DNA from: Polyodon spathula
Lineage: Eukaryota; Chordata; Actinopteri; Acipenseriformes; Polyodontidae
Length of the DNA stretch: 64,000 nucleotides
NCBI RefSeq assembly: GCF_017654505.1
Contig: NC_054535.1
Span: forward strand, 49,684,848-49,748,847
Reading direction: 5' to 3'
Numbering within the stretch: position 1 is the stretch's first letter; every line of letters starts with the position of its first letter. The position numbers and the translations under genes were made by a program. This document shows positions 1-11,514 of the stretch, piece by piece. The notes beneath the pieces are model-generated. The model saw nothing but the letters and a program-made list of their open reading frames with translations. It did not search any database and was not told the DNA's origin.

Positions 1-273
1 ATAATAATGTTAAAAAATCAACCAATCCCTGTAATTGGATGTCGAAAAATTCCATGACATAATAACCTGTATAGCGAGATCATCCTGTTAATAAAGTATG
101 AGACGATTTTAAAGATAAAAAACAGGAACCAACATGTTTAATACTAGCCTAGTTGCAGTGAACAATCTACATTTTTTTATGTATGCTGAACGAATAGGTA
201 TTCATTTACAAAGCGTAGTACAGATTACAGACCATGTGAAAAGTAATTCAAGTTTGTATTTCTTTTTTTATAG
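1..273. other. AT-rich sequence upstream of the first PRIMPOL coding exon
   Basis: No open reading frame or recognisable repeat is seen here. The stretch ends in a pyrimidine-rich run followed by TAG at 271-273. This is a plausible 3' splice site, so it is probably the end of a 5' UTR intron whose upstream exon and promoter lie outside the window. Confidence 0.5.
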
Positions 274-279
274 CGATCA

Positions 280-315
280 ATGACTTTTGTCATCCTCTTG
301 GTGAGAGATGATTAA
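280..315 (+). promoter_or_regulatory. Short upstream ORF overlapping the PRIMPOL start codon
   Basis: An ATG at 280 opens an 11-codon frame that ends in TAA at 313-315, out of frame with and across the PRIMPOL start at 308. It would be in the mature mRNA if the exon begins at 274. The uORF ATG has T at -3 (weak context), while the PRIMPOL ATG has G at -3. Overlapping uORFs usually reduce initiation at the main start; whether this one is used is inference. Confidence 0.35.
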
Positions 316-3300
316 GAACAAGTGGGAAGAAAGATTTCAGAGGGTTGAGCAGTTAGCACAAACATATCAGCATAGACCTCTGTGCTCACCTTATAAACCA
401 AGACTTTGGAAGATTTGGCAGCCATCCTCAGTTTGGAGAGTCTTTCCTCGTCAAAGTTTTGCCATCAGCTTTGCCAAAAGTTGTAAGGAGGTAAGGATGT
501 CTTGCACTGTAACACTTGCCACTTTATTAGACCCCCCCCCCCCCCTTAATTTTGAGTTGACCCGATGACATGGGTGTGGCATAGCCTGCCCAGGAATCCT
601 GAAAGTGTGGGATTATTGCCCAGTTTTTAGAGGAATATGTCTTGCAGAAGAGGGAGACTGTGAATTACTTCACAGTGGAATACAGCATTCAAATTCATCC
701 CTTAGATGCTGAATTGGATTGAAATCCAGGGATTGTACTGGCTGTAGAAGATGACTGAAGGGTCTCGTGCTTATCGGACAATCACAGCACTGTGGAAGCT
801 GCTTTGTATGTCAGGGTTGACATTCTTTGTGGGATGGACTGGATAAACAACCATTTTCAGGAGCAAATAAGTCATTTTGGGATGCTAGTTTGAATATACA
901 AATGGATGAAGGGTTCGATGCAAGTGGAGGAGGAGGTACTAAAAAAGTGCCAGCGACTCAGTAATTCAGTTTGATTGTAGGAATTTGTTTTATTTCCTGA
1001 ATAGTCATTCAGTACAATTTGGATTCGACTTCAGTGCAGACTTTGAAGAATCAATTTTTGTTTTTCCTCTCTTAAAAGGATGTGCATGTGTTTGCTCTGG
1101 AGAAAGAAGCAGCTGAACAAGGCCAGAGAATCTACCTAGTTACCACATACACTGAGCTTTGGTATTACTACAAGTAAGGATGTGCTTAACAAAGACAAAC
1201 ATACTTATTGTTATTGTGTGTGTATATTAGATCCAGAGGATTAGTCCCAACCCCTAACTAAAGTTAATTATATTGCTTTAAATGTAAGTAATTAAAACAA
1301 ACCTGGGATTGACAGCTCCCTAACATAAATCAGTAACATTGTGTGATGATATGTTTAAAAAAATGTACTTTCTATAGTAAGATTGATGTCCCATTGACTA
1401 ATGGGAAGGTGAACAATTAGCACTTAACTACAGTATGTTAGTTGTCCAGGTCTTGGACATTTCTTTTGTAACAAGGCTAGAGAAAACTTGTTGTTGGTAA
1501 TTTTTCATATTCTGGTTTTAAACAGGACCTATAGACAGTCTTTAATGCACTGCTATGAGGTAATCCCAGAAGGATCGGTTTGTAAACTTTACTTCGATTT
1601 AGAATTTCACAAGCCATCTAATACCAGTGTGGATGGAAAACAGATGGTCTCTGCATTAATTCAGGTATGAAAAGTTCTGATAACTGAGATGCTGTAGCAA
1701 ATATAAATAAACTATTGGAGCAATATAATTAAAACAGTGTTGACATCCTTGTATGCCTTAGAATACTTTATACCATCTTACTGCATGCATATTCCTTTTA
1801 ATCAGGTACTAATCTTGGACTACCTTAACAGCTGAAATACATTTCAACATGATCAGGTTGCATTCTGTTATGTTTTTTCTTTTAGTATGTGTGTCTGCAA
1901 CTAGACGTGTTATATGGAATAAAGTGCTCCCTTCAGGATGTTCTGAATTTGGATTCCAGTACAGAAGAAAAGTTCAGCCGGCATCTGATATTCCTCCTCC
2001 CAAATGCAGCGTTTAAAGATAACATACATGTCGGTAAGTGCTTATGACGCCTGAGGTTCAAGGCAGCAATATTGAGATTCTTGAGTTGAGTTTTCGATCC
2101 TCCTAGTAGAAGTTCAGATTTGTTAGTGTTGATCTGAAGAAAATTGGCGGACATCCAGGCCTAGATGTCTTGGATGCAAGCTGAAAGCCGGATCATGGCA
2201 TATCCATGGTCTAGTTTTAGGTATGGAGCTGGGTATGAAACTGAAACACGAGGCTATGTTGGCAGTTGAGGTGACCCAAGGGAAGAGAAGAGGCCCAAGA
2301 ACAGACCCTTGAGGGACACCGCAAGTGACCAGGTTTACGTTAGAGCTTCTTCCATCATAGAAAACTGACTGCATGCGTCCTGATAGATAAGAGGACAGCC
2401 AGGAGAGACATGTTCCAGAGATCCTAGCATACTTCTAAAAGCGGTCAAGAAGAATACTATGATCTGTGGTATCAAAAGCAGCAGTTGGGTCGAGGAGGAC
2501 AAGGACAGGGAACAGCAGCACCAGCATTAAGCAGAGCAGTTTCGGTACTGTGATGCGGCTGGAAGCCAGATTGCAGAGATTCAAGCAGATTGTTATCTGT
2601 GAGATGTTTCATCAGCTGGCTGGCTACAGCCCTTTCAAGAGTTTTGGAGAGAAAAGGAAGATTGGATATAGGATGGAAATTAAATAAGACAGCCGGGTCA
2701 AGGGAGGGTTTTTTGAGCACTGGCATTACTCGGACAGTCTTGAGGGCAGCAGGAACCAGGCCTGAAACCAGGGACAGTTGAGATTGTGCATAATGGAAGG
2801 AGCAAGATCAGAGGCACAGAAACGGCACGTGGCAGTAGTTGATTTCAACAGTTTGCTGTTGAAGTTTGCAGTTTGCAGTAATGAAGAGACGGAAGAGAGA
2901 GCAGGAGGGGAGCCAAGGTGGTCAAATACTATACTGGGTTTGTGGCACAAATCATGGCAGCTAAGAGAGGAGGAAAAATGGGAGATGGATTTATCGATGA
3001 CTAGATGCAGGATTTGGTCAATGGTTTTGAAGAGAATATTTGGTTTACCGTGTCCTATAGATATGAGTTCTGAGAAGTACTTCACCCTGGTAGCAGTGAG
3101 CGCACGTCTGTAGCTACTGAGGTGATCAGTCCAGATCTCTCTGAACTGTTAGTCCAGACAACCTCCGTTTGCACTCAGACTTGCAGCAGGCAGACTTAAG
3201 CAGTTGAAGTTCGAGGGTATGCCACCGACAGTTGAGATATTTCCTCACTATTCTGCTTGTAAGCAGGGCAACTGTGTTGATGATCTCAGTAAGGGTGGCG

Positions 3301-6259
3301 TTGTAGAGGGACACTGCAACATCGACCGAAGGCAGGAAAGTACCAGTCAGAGGGGAAGAAGTGACACATTCTGAGAGTATTGTAGGATTTGGCAGATTTT
3401 TGTTACGGATGGAAACAGAGTGTGTCCATGGGTGTGAGTGGGAACGTTGACATATTGAGAGAGTCAGTCACTAGAGGGGAAGAAGGCAAGTCGACATGGA
3501 TGTTGAAATCACTAGCAGTAGAATTGTCAGTTGAAATGCAGATTAGGGAGAGGAATTGCGAGAGTTCCGCAATAAAAGGAAAGTTATTCTTTGGTGGACA
3601 ATAGCTACAGCAAGGACATGGGAGAGGGGAGCTTAGTAGTGAGATGCTCAAATGAAGAGAAGACTAGGAAAGAGAGAGTTGAGGTGACAAGCACAGAGAT
3701 AGCAATAACAGCAGTGCCCCCACCTCTACCAGTGAGGCTTGGTTTGTCAAAGAGCGGGTAGCCATTTGGGGTGGATAGATGTAGTGAGTGCTTATCATTT
3801 ACAGAGTGCCAGGTTTCTGCTAGATAGAGAAGATCAAGATTAGTGTCAGTTATAAGTTTGTTGAGAAGCAAAGATTTGTTAGTTAGAGAACGACAATTTA
3901 GGAAGGAGAATTTACAGTTTGTAGGAGGCCGTACACAGTGAGAGGGAGTTAATAGTGGTGTCTGAACTAAGTACTTACCAATGTTCATTCTAGGGGGGGA
4001 GAAAGAGTGAGCATGCTTTGTCCAGGGGATCCAGATGTTTGGTTTCAGACATTGGAGAGTTTGGAAAAAGTCCTCGCTCCACCTGTCCTCATTCTGACTG
4101 CCACAGCTCAGACTGCCCTTGGATGCGTGGCCCTTTGCGGCTGGCGCTTAGAACGGCTGGCGTTCTAAGACACTGTTTGCCAAGTTATACTATCATGTAG
4201 GGCTAGAGCGATTTACTTTACATAATATTGTAATCAACCTCACAGTTCAACACAGCCCACCACAGTTAGGAAAACTTAATTACAATTGTTAAGTGCCCAA
4301 ACTATTTTAAATTAGCACAAATTATTGCTTCCTGTTGTAAAATAAACAAACATGGAAGTCCAATTACCAGTGTTTTTAAATAATGTTGGAAAATATTTTT
4401 CATTTACAGTATATATGTGTTACGGTAAAAGTAAATATTGGCAAATCTTAAGATTTAGTGGTAAATGTCCAAAATAAACGTGGTAATGCTTTAGCTTGGA
4501 CATTTATCGGTAAATCTCAAGAATAGCAAGTGGCTTTGGCTAATGACCAAATGTCTCCCTTTCACGCATTGTAAGTCTCCAGGAGTCCTGTTTTGTTGTG
4601 GGAACAGAAAACCAGTATTGTGGCAGGAGGGAGTGTGGTCTGGCAAACCCTCCTGCATCAATGTTAAAAAATGTATTGCCAAAAAGTGCGTTTCACTTTC
4701 TGAGCCTAATCAGACTCAAAAAGAACAAAAAAACTCAGACTCAAAAAAAAAAAACTTCAGGTAGTAGATCTTGTAGATCAGTCAATGTCTTCAAGTCTAG
4801 ACTAAATATCCATTTCTGTAACCTGGCATTTTCATCCAGATGAGCTGATATCCTCTTGCCCCCATATTGTTCCCAGTTTTTTTTTTTTTAAATCTAGATT
4901 AAAATCATATTTTTAGAATACATCTTATATATTCTGTTTTGTTTCATATTTTTAGAATTTTTAGAATACAGCTTATATATTCTGTTTTATTTTTATTCTG
5001 TTTTTTTTTTTTATTTAAATGTTTACTGTTCAGGATTTCCATTACATGAGAGTAGAGTAGATGAGCGTAGATGTAATGCTGGCTCCAGGGATCAGCTTAT
5101 TTTGCCTCCCCAGTCCATCAACACACACAACGGCTGCGATGCTGGCTCCAGGGATCAACCCAGTGCGGTCTCCCCAGCGCATCAGCATGACAACCATCTG
5201 GATTGAGCTGTGTAGGGTATGTCTCTGGGGTCTTCAAGTGGCCACCTTCCATCCTTTATGTTTCGTCGACTAGTCCACTACACCTCAAGAGGGCTCAACA
5301 GTGATTCTGGCGTCCCAGCATTACCCTCCTCCATCCCCCACTCAGCTCAGCCCAGCTTACTTACCCGTACATCAGTGTTGCTTTCTTCCTATTGTGCTTG
5401 AGATCCCCATCCAGAATCTTTTCTTCTCAACCACAGCCAGTTGCTGCTCCTTTCTGCTGCTTCAGATAAGTTTTTCACTGCGACGCAACTCTTGGCCACT
5501 GAACCCGGCATCTGAGAAACCGGGTTGTAGAGTGTGCCACAAATCCTCGACAACCCACCTCCACTGGGTAAACTCGGACTCTCCATCCTCGCTGTTCCGC
5601 TTCAGCAGCTAGTTGAGCATACCAAAGTTTCTTCCTCTCATACGCCTCATCCACAGCATCCTCCCATGGCACTGTTAACTCTACCAGATGAACAAGGCGT
5701 GCTGATCAAGACCACAAGACAATGTCTGGTCGAAGGTTAGTAGTGGCAATCTCAGTTGGAAAAATAAGCCGTTAACCAACATCTGCTAGCATATTCCAGT
5801 CTCTAGCAGCTTCCAGTTGTCCTGGGTGAGGCTTGTTTTTAACAGCTTTTCTTGGTGGTTGCTCTCCTGGATGGAGGAATGTTGTCTTTTGTGTGTAATG
5901 GTTTGATGGGACTGGTGGTAACTTATTGGTCAGGTTATGCTTGTCTTCCAATGCTAAGGCCAAACATCGCAGCACCTGGTCATGGCGCCAAGTAAACAGT
6001 CCTTGGCTAAGACAATAAAATGTATTGTTTTTGCCTTTTGTAAAGGGCTTTGTGGTGACCTGTTGCAAAAGGCGCTATTTAAAAATAAAATTGAATTGAA
6101 TTGAAATTGAATTGAATTGACTTTGTGAGCTGCCTTTTTGTTGTTTCTCATTTTCCACATGTTAAACTGTATATTACCTGTATTATATAATTTGCCATTC
6201 AGTAAATGGCACTGTTTTAAACAACTCTTTGTTGAAAATGTTGATCCCAAGATAGATAT

Positions 6260-6319
<60 letters not shown>

Positions 6320-9300
6320 AACATTAAAGATGTTAGGGCACCACATGAGAATATTGTGTTTGGTAAATAATTTCTGAAAAAAATTACTTTTTTTTTTTTC
6401 TGTTAAAGGGAACTTTTTAAACAAAATTTTGCAACCTGCATTTGTGAAACTGCGAAGGAGTGGTTTGGTGTCAAAAAGCCCCATTGATGATAACGAATGC
6501 CCTGCTGTAATAGAGACACCCAGTTCATCGATTGAAAAGTTGCAAAGTTCAACTGAAGATGAGTTGAAGAGTCCACGACCAAAAAGACACAAATCCACTG
6601 AGCTCGACACATCACCAGCCAGTCAGAATGAGGAATTCCCATCCCTTTTTGTAAAAGATAAAGATGGGTGTGATCAAATATTTGTTGACCTTGGTATGTG
6701 GAACAGTTTGTTGTTCAGATTAACTTATTAAGCTTCATTGTACAGGTACATGTTTTTTGTGGTTAAATTTATATCAAAATAAAGTGTATATTTTGTTTTA
6801 TAAAAAGGGACATTTATTGAGTTTTAAACATTTGATTGTAACAGTTATAGTAACTTGCTAATCATGCTTGTGTTTGCGTCACTTTTTTCTTTAGGAGTCT
6901 ATACGAAGAACAGAAACTTCCGCCTATACAAATCATCCAAGCTAGGGAAGAACACTGCTTTTGAAGTGGCAGAAGACAACATGTTCATTCCTAAACCACA
7001 GAAGCAAGTAACCAAACAAGAAGAAATCTTTCTTTGTTCTCTAGTGAGCAATGTTAGGTACAGTTCCTTCACACAAAAATAACGTGTTGTGTCTCAGATT
7101 ACTATAATATCCATTAATCAAGATTATTTAAATATTTAACTATCCTTTTTTTAAAGATATTGGTTGGTTTTTGCTGTACTCTTGACTTGACATTGTTGTT
7201 CTTAGGTTCTCAGACAATTTGAGAATTCTCAGCTGTGAAAATCCACAGACAGAAAAAACATGTCCTCATTCTTATGCTCCTCAATCTACTAACCAACCAG
7301 GTAATATATATTTTTGATAATATTATTTAGTTTATTTGCATATGTTGGTTTGTATTTGTTACCTTTTTTGTTGTATTTTTTACATTTAACCTACAGTAGA
7401 GTAGTAATTGAAAATGTGACAGTAAAAAAATTATTAATGTTGGCTGCAAAATATCATTGACATTAAATGTTTTCCTTGTTATGAAAATGCTAAATGTGTT
7501 TTTCATGCTGTTCTAATAGACACTTTTGGAGGGCATCAGCATTCACCTTATCCAGAAGTTGATAACTTTGTCCTTTCTTTAGTAAACAAAGACAACATTC
7601 AAGGAGGTAAGAGTATATTTATAGTTTAAAGTAACTTTGTTTATACTACTGTGTGATTTGTATATAAACAAAGCCTGTAATTTACTTTCTTCCCCTTTCA
7701 ACAGGTATAAGGCAGTGGAAATATTTTTTCTTGGACGAACTTCTTGTTTACGACATTTTAAACTACCGTTGGTGTCAAAACATTGGCAGGTTTCATAAAA
7801 GCAACAACATTATGTGAGTGAAATTGATTACATATTTTTTAAGTATCTTGGGTGTACAGTATACTTAATGTTCCGCATTTTCGGTTTTTATGGTAATACA
7901 TTTTTCCCTGGAATTTTTCAGAATTTATTTTACAAATATTATATAGGGATAAAATCGGTAAAAATGTGTTTTTAATTGAAACGTCTGCAAAAATCGGGAA
8001 ATAAAATTCTGTCAGTATACACACTTTACTTTGGAATGTGATGCTTAGCAGTTCTGGTTTCTGATTTCAGTTGAATGTCCCTGGCAAATTTGTCATATAT
8101 AGTGAAGCAGAGTCTGTGTACTTAATTAGCGAGTACTTTGCAAATGTTCAGACAATCGCTGTACTGACAGAGCTAGTATCTGCATAAGGTATGAACGGTG
8201 CATCAGCACAAAACAAGTCAGGTTTCTTTGCCTTGAAATCATAAAAAGAAAATAAATTGACAGAACTTGACGGTTCATAGCATCTGGAGAAACTTAGAAA
8301 GTCACAGGATATTTCCTTTACCAACCTAAAACATCATCGTTTTCTGTCAAATATTACCGAGTAAGATTGTCAGCATTAGGCAGTGTTTTAGCTGATATGA
8401 TGGATAGTACTGTTGCACAAAGTCACCACACCCCCCTGAAATAAACATTGGCTGTTCAGCACAGCACAGCTCTGACAAACTCATTAAGTCATTCTGAACT
8501 CTTTTATTAAAGCATATGTAAAGGCTGCAGAAATGGATTGCTTGTCTCAGTTCACTTTCTTGTTTTAGTTTAATGTGTCATTACTTTCAGTATGTTCTTT
8601 TTATTCTGTCAGCGCAAACATGTACCTTCTGCTATTTGGCTTTTTGTGTACTTCAAAACATTAGTTTTCTTTTGAATATTCATAAACTGATTTACATTTT
8701 ATCCCCATTCCTCTATATGTTCATGTATTTCAATTTAGTTTTTGATCAAGCTAGTTACTACGCCAAGCACTTTCCACAGTAATTGGACTTTGATTAACTA
8801 TTGGCCAACAGAATCAGATGATAATGTGTTTGTGGAGCAACAGAGAACCAATCACGTTTGACATTTGAACGTTACTTGATCCTCTGAAGTCTAAACGTAC
8901 CTGCTGTCAGTGTAGGGCAGCTTATTACAATGTCGGAGTCAAAACAAAACAGCATTTTAATCACAATATTGTGCATTTTCTAGAAAATATTACCGGGAAA
9001 ATACTGAATAGTAGACAAAAAAATCAGGTATAAATCAGTGAAAACCAAGGTTCAAATCTTACAGAAATGTGGAATGCCAAGTATTGTGCACTTCATGGAC
9101 TTTGATTCTGTTGGTTAACATTTAATACCTGTAGACCTGTAGATTTATCTTTTAAATAAAAATAAAAAATAAACATTCTTGCAGTTAAGCATACATTGTA
9201 TTTATTAGTGATCTGATTAAGATTTTTGTTGCCTACAGTTTGTGAAACTAAACATGTGTTACCTTTTCCAGGATTGTTGTAGATCTTAAAAAAGAAGTTT

Positions 9301-11109
9301 GGTACCAGAAGTGCCATGACCCTGTTTGTAGGGCAGAAAAATATAAATCTGAAAGTATGTTTTTATGTTATTATTTTATATATATATATGTATTTATATA
9401 TTTAAATAAACACATTCAGATTCTGATGTGGCAATTATGTGTTTTTTCTCAGGTTATCAATTACCCAATGTGGTCTGCCTAACTTATCTCCTCACAGAGG
9501 TCAGTATTATAGGAGTGTACCACTTTTGAATGGCTTTGCACAGTACTGTATAGTCTATATTATTTCTTGTTTATCATTGCTAAGCAGGCCAGACCCCACG
9601 GTATGTTAAACGTTTTTATTGCAGAGAATACAAGGATTTCTTACATGCAGTCTACCTCTTTAGAATCCCCAAAATACTCACTACTCACAAAATGTCACTA
9701 TTTTGCTTATATTCTCGTAATGGAGTTTCAGCTACATGCACACATGCTTATTTCCTCTTCTGAAGGCAAACTCCTGCTACTGTTTACTGTGCAACACGTG
9801 GTGGTTATGAATCACAGAAACAAATCCAAATGGTTGTTTCTAAAGTTTTGTATGGCTTATAATTAGGGCTTGTTTTTTCGGTTTTTATTAATTTTTTGTT
9901 ATTTTTGAGTTTTATGTAAATTGTTTTTTTCAGGGCTTTCGTTTTTGATATACTGTATGAAATTAGTGCTTTTGGTTACTTTCCAAAATGCTTGAGCGTT
10001 TTTTTCTGTCAAAATATGTATAATAATAATCTTTATATAGCACCTTTCTTAGTGGACCACCATCACAAAGCACTTTACAAGATTCAAGACTAGGGTGTGT
10101 GAACTATGCATCAGCTCCAGAGTCACTTAGAAGAACTTCTAGCTTCTCTCTTTCTTCAACCACTGGACCACATAACCTCTTGTACCTACTTGCGCATTTG
10201 TACCTTCCATCCATTTCCACAACAAAATCCCTATGGGCACGGGCACATTCTGGGGTTTTTGTTTGTTGCATTTTTGTACATTTCACCATAATTCTGTTTT
10301 AAATCCTCTGTATCTTAGCTGTAATACAGATTTAAATCCTGCTAACAAGCCTCCATCCTGATTTTAATCTCGTTTTAAATCTTGCAAGCGGAGTCCCCAA
10401 TAGAAGTGTAGGAATGTGCTGTCAATCAGTAGTTCAGGCGGGTTTAAAGTCAGAACGAATCAATGATAGATGCAAGTCAGGAAGGCAGGACATTGCCCAG
10501 CAGCACTGGGAAATGTATTTATTATTATTTTTGTAGTAGGTTTTATTTTTTCATAGAAAAAGGGTAAAGTCAACGTGAATTGATTAACCATTTCCACAGT
10601 TTTTCACGTGTTTTCCAGTGTTTATTGACTATCCACCGATTTCATTTATTTTGTATCAGGTGTGTTTTATCAGTTAAAACCGAAAGTCAGAAGCCCTACT
10701 TATAATTTAACAACCTTCTAACTATGTACACAAATACATTGAACATGTATAAGTTATTACATATTAAGACCTAAAAAACTGCTTATAAATAAAATTTGTT
10801 TTGAAGGAAGAAGATGGTTTTGAGTATACCATGGATGAAGCTGGCAACATTGAACCAAGTCAGAGTACATTTCCAGCAAAGAAAGCAAACACTGCCGATG
10901 AATTGTCTTGTGAGGATTCCGTCCCGTCTGGGAATCCCCCTACAGAATGGGACGACTGGCTGGATGATGAGTCTTATCTGGAGGCTTTAGAGAGCACTGA
11001 GCAAAGTGATGCTGCTGTAGTCAAGGGACAAAAAGGCACACAATCTGAAGAAATCCCAGACAAACTTTTACTGGAAGCTTTGATAGAATATGAGTCTTCA
11101 GCAAATTAA
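308..11109 (+). CDS. PRIMPOL: DNA-directed primase/polymerase protein (PrimPol), 12 coding exons
   Basis: PrimPol is an archaeo-eukaryotic-primase-family enzyme that reprimes DNA synthesis past lesions in nucleus and mitochondria. Exons: 308-490, 1079-1173, 1526-1664, 1886-2033, 6409-6693, 6895-7057, 7206-7300, 7520-7606, 7705-7813, 9272-9354, 9453-9499, 10807-11109. They total 1737 bp (578 aa; human is 560), with GT-AG junctions and phases agreeing throughout. Catalytic residues are visible: YFDLEF with D117/E119, FSRHLIF with S170/H172, and FVDLGVYTKNRNFR with D282. The zinc knuckle is intact as C422 (RWC), H429 (RFH), C449 (QKC) and C454 (PVC). All these sites sit three residues after the human positions. 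The acidic tail keeps both RPA-binding motifs, around DWLDDESYLEALE and EEIPDKLLLEALIEYE. The start at 308 matches the human N-terminal pattern (KWEERF). The introns are full of transposons but no exon is damaged, so the gene looks functional. Confidence 0.95.
532..545 (+). repeat. C14 homopolymer in PRIMPOL intron
   Basis: Fourteen consecutive C residues begin 41 bp after the donor of the first coding exon. The rest of the intron (546-1078) has no ORF or element I can name. Confidence 0.9.
2042..4010 (-). mobile_element. L2/CR1-like LINE, degraded, antisense in PRIMPOL intron
   Basis: On the minus strand the order is endonuclease then reverse transcriptase. The apurinic-endonuclease start lies at about 3905-3605 (LNCRSLTNKSLLLNKLI, then LAETWHS). 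An RT fingers segment lies at about 2726-2540 (FHPISNLPFLSKTLERAV, then SGFQPHHSTETALL). The palm motif GVPQGSVLGPLLF is near 2310. A thumb segment with WMSANFLQINTNKSELL ends near 2050. The YADD-containing stretch after the palm is lost, and frames shift several times. The element stops abruptly about 10 bp after the PRIMPOL splice donor at 2034, so the C-terminus and 3' UTR are missing. Class is judged from remembered L2 consensus motifs. Confidence 0.85.
4440..4527. repeat. Imperfect inverted repeat (about 30-bp arms)
   Basis: The arms 4440-4470 and 4498-4527 are imperfect reverse complements. They share ggacattta and taaatct blocks around a 27-bp loop. It may be a small MITE or the end of a larger element. 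I see nothing else recognisable between 4010 and 5060 apart from A/T runs. Confidence 0.5.
5370..5750 (-). mobile_element. LINE-type polyprotein C-terminal fragment with endonuclease-like motif
   Basis: Read on the minus strand, the sequence gives TEIATTNLRPDIVLWS, then VELTVPWEDAVDEAYERKK, a WYAQLAAEAEQRGWRV block and VEVGCRGFVAHSTTRFL. After a frame change it gives SEAAERSSNWLWLRRKDSGW. I recall this arrangement from the C-terminus of fish retroelement polyproteins. RPD followed by ELT and RKK resembles the spacing of a PD-(D/E)XK restriction-like endonuclease, as in R2-type LINEs; that is inference. One stop codon interrupts the frame. The flanks 5061-5370 and 5750-5950 look like diverged repeat but are not classified. 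Confidence 0.5.
5960..6115 (+). mobile_element. 3' tail of a LINE/SINE ending in TTGAA repeats
   Basis: The stretch holds TTGTAAAGGGCTTTGTGG and an AAAGGCGCTATTTAAA block, followed by several ATTGA units. This is the typical conserved 3' module of fish L2-type LINEs and the SINEs that use their tails. The same module occurs in reverse at 10017-10095. Confidence 0.55.
6251..6318. repeat. (GATA)n microsatellite
   Basis: About 16 near-perfect GATA units lie upstream of the fifth PRIMPOL coding exon. Confidence 0.95.
7848..9092. mobile_element. Probable non-autonomous DNA transposon with imperfect TIRs
   Basis: The ends match in inverted orientation over about 30 bp with mismatches and a 2-bp gap. 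The left end reads GTGTACAGTATACTTAATG; the right end reverse-complemented reads GTGCACAATACTTGGCATT. The interior has no long ORF. No convincing target-site duplication was found, so the superfamily is unassigned. It lies between the PRIMPOL exons encoding the first two (C422, H429) and last two (C449, C454) zinc ligands. Confidence 0.45.
9864..10698. mobile_element. hAT-type non-autonomous transposon with perfect 8-bp TSD
   Basis: The element starts TAGGGCTT and ends AAGCCCTA. The homology between ends continues inward (TTTCGGTTTT). It is flanked on both sides by CTTATAAT (9856-9863 and 10699-10706), a perfect 8-bp duplication as expected for hAT. No transposase ORF remains. A retroelement tail is embedded at 10017-10095. 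Confidence 0.8.
10017..10095 (-). mobile_element. SINE/LINE 3' tail inside the hAT element
   Basis: On the minus strand this reads CTTGTAAAGTGCTTTGTGATG, then AAAGGTGCTATATAAAG and ATTATTATT. It is the same 3' module as at 5960-6115. It is either nested in, or was captured by, the hAT element. Confidence 0.5.
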
Positions 11110-11514
11110 AATGCTGTAAAGATCAGGATTTAAATGCAACACTTTATATGTACAATGTTTCTTTATAATGTACACCTAGGGTTAGACATGCAAGAATCAT
11201 ATTCCTGTCAACATGTTTCATTTCCTACTATTTGTATTTTAAATGTAATACTGTGAGTGAAAAGTCAGCAGTTTAAAAAAATAAAAAAACATTACAAAGC
11301 ATAATCATTTTAAAGTTGCTAATGAGACATAAAGACTCATTAGCAAAAAAAACAGGTGAATTTTTGGAGATTTTAACATGTGCTCATTGGGACATAGAAC
11401 TAAAAATACTAGAATATACAGCTCGATTTAAAGCGGAGAAACATTTACATGAGCATTCCCCATGTACTAGGGAATATACACACACCCATTGGTATGGTCC
11501 AGCTTAGCTTTTGC
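11110..11514. other. Convergent 3' region between PRIMPOL and CENPU
   Basis: Only 405 bp separate the PRIMPOL and CENPU stop codons. An AATAAA at 11280-11285 on the + strand is a good candidate PRIMPOL poly(A) signal. No clear AATAAA for CENPU is visible on the minus strand here. Its 3' UTR may therefore use a variant signal or run into PRIMPOL, giving overlapping antisense transcripts. Confidence 0.6.
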
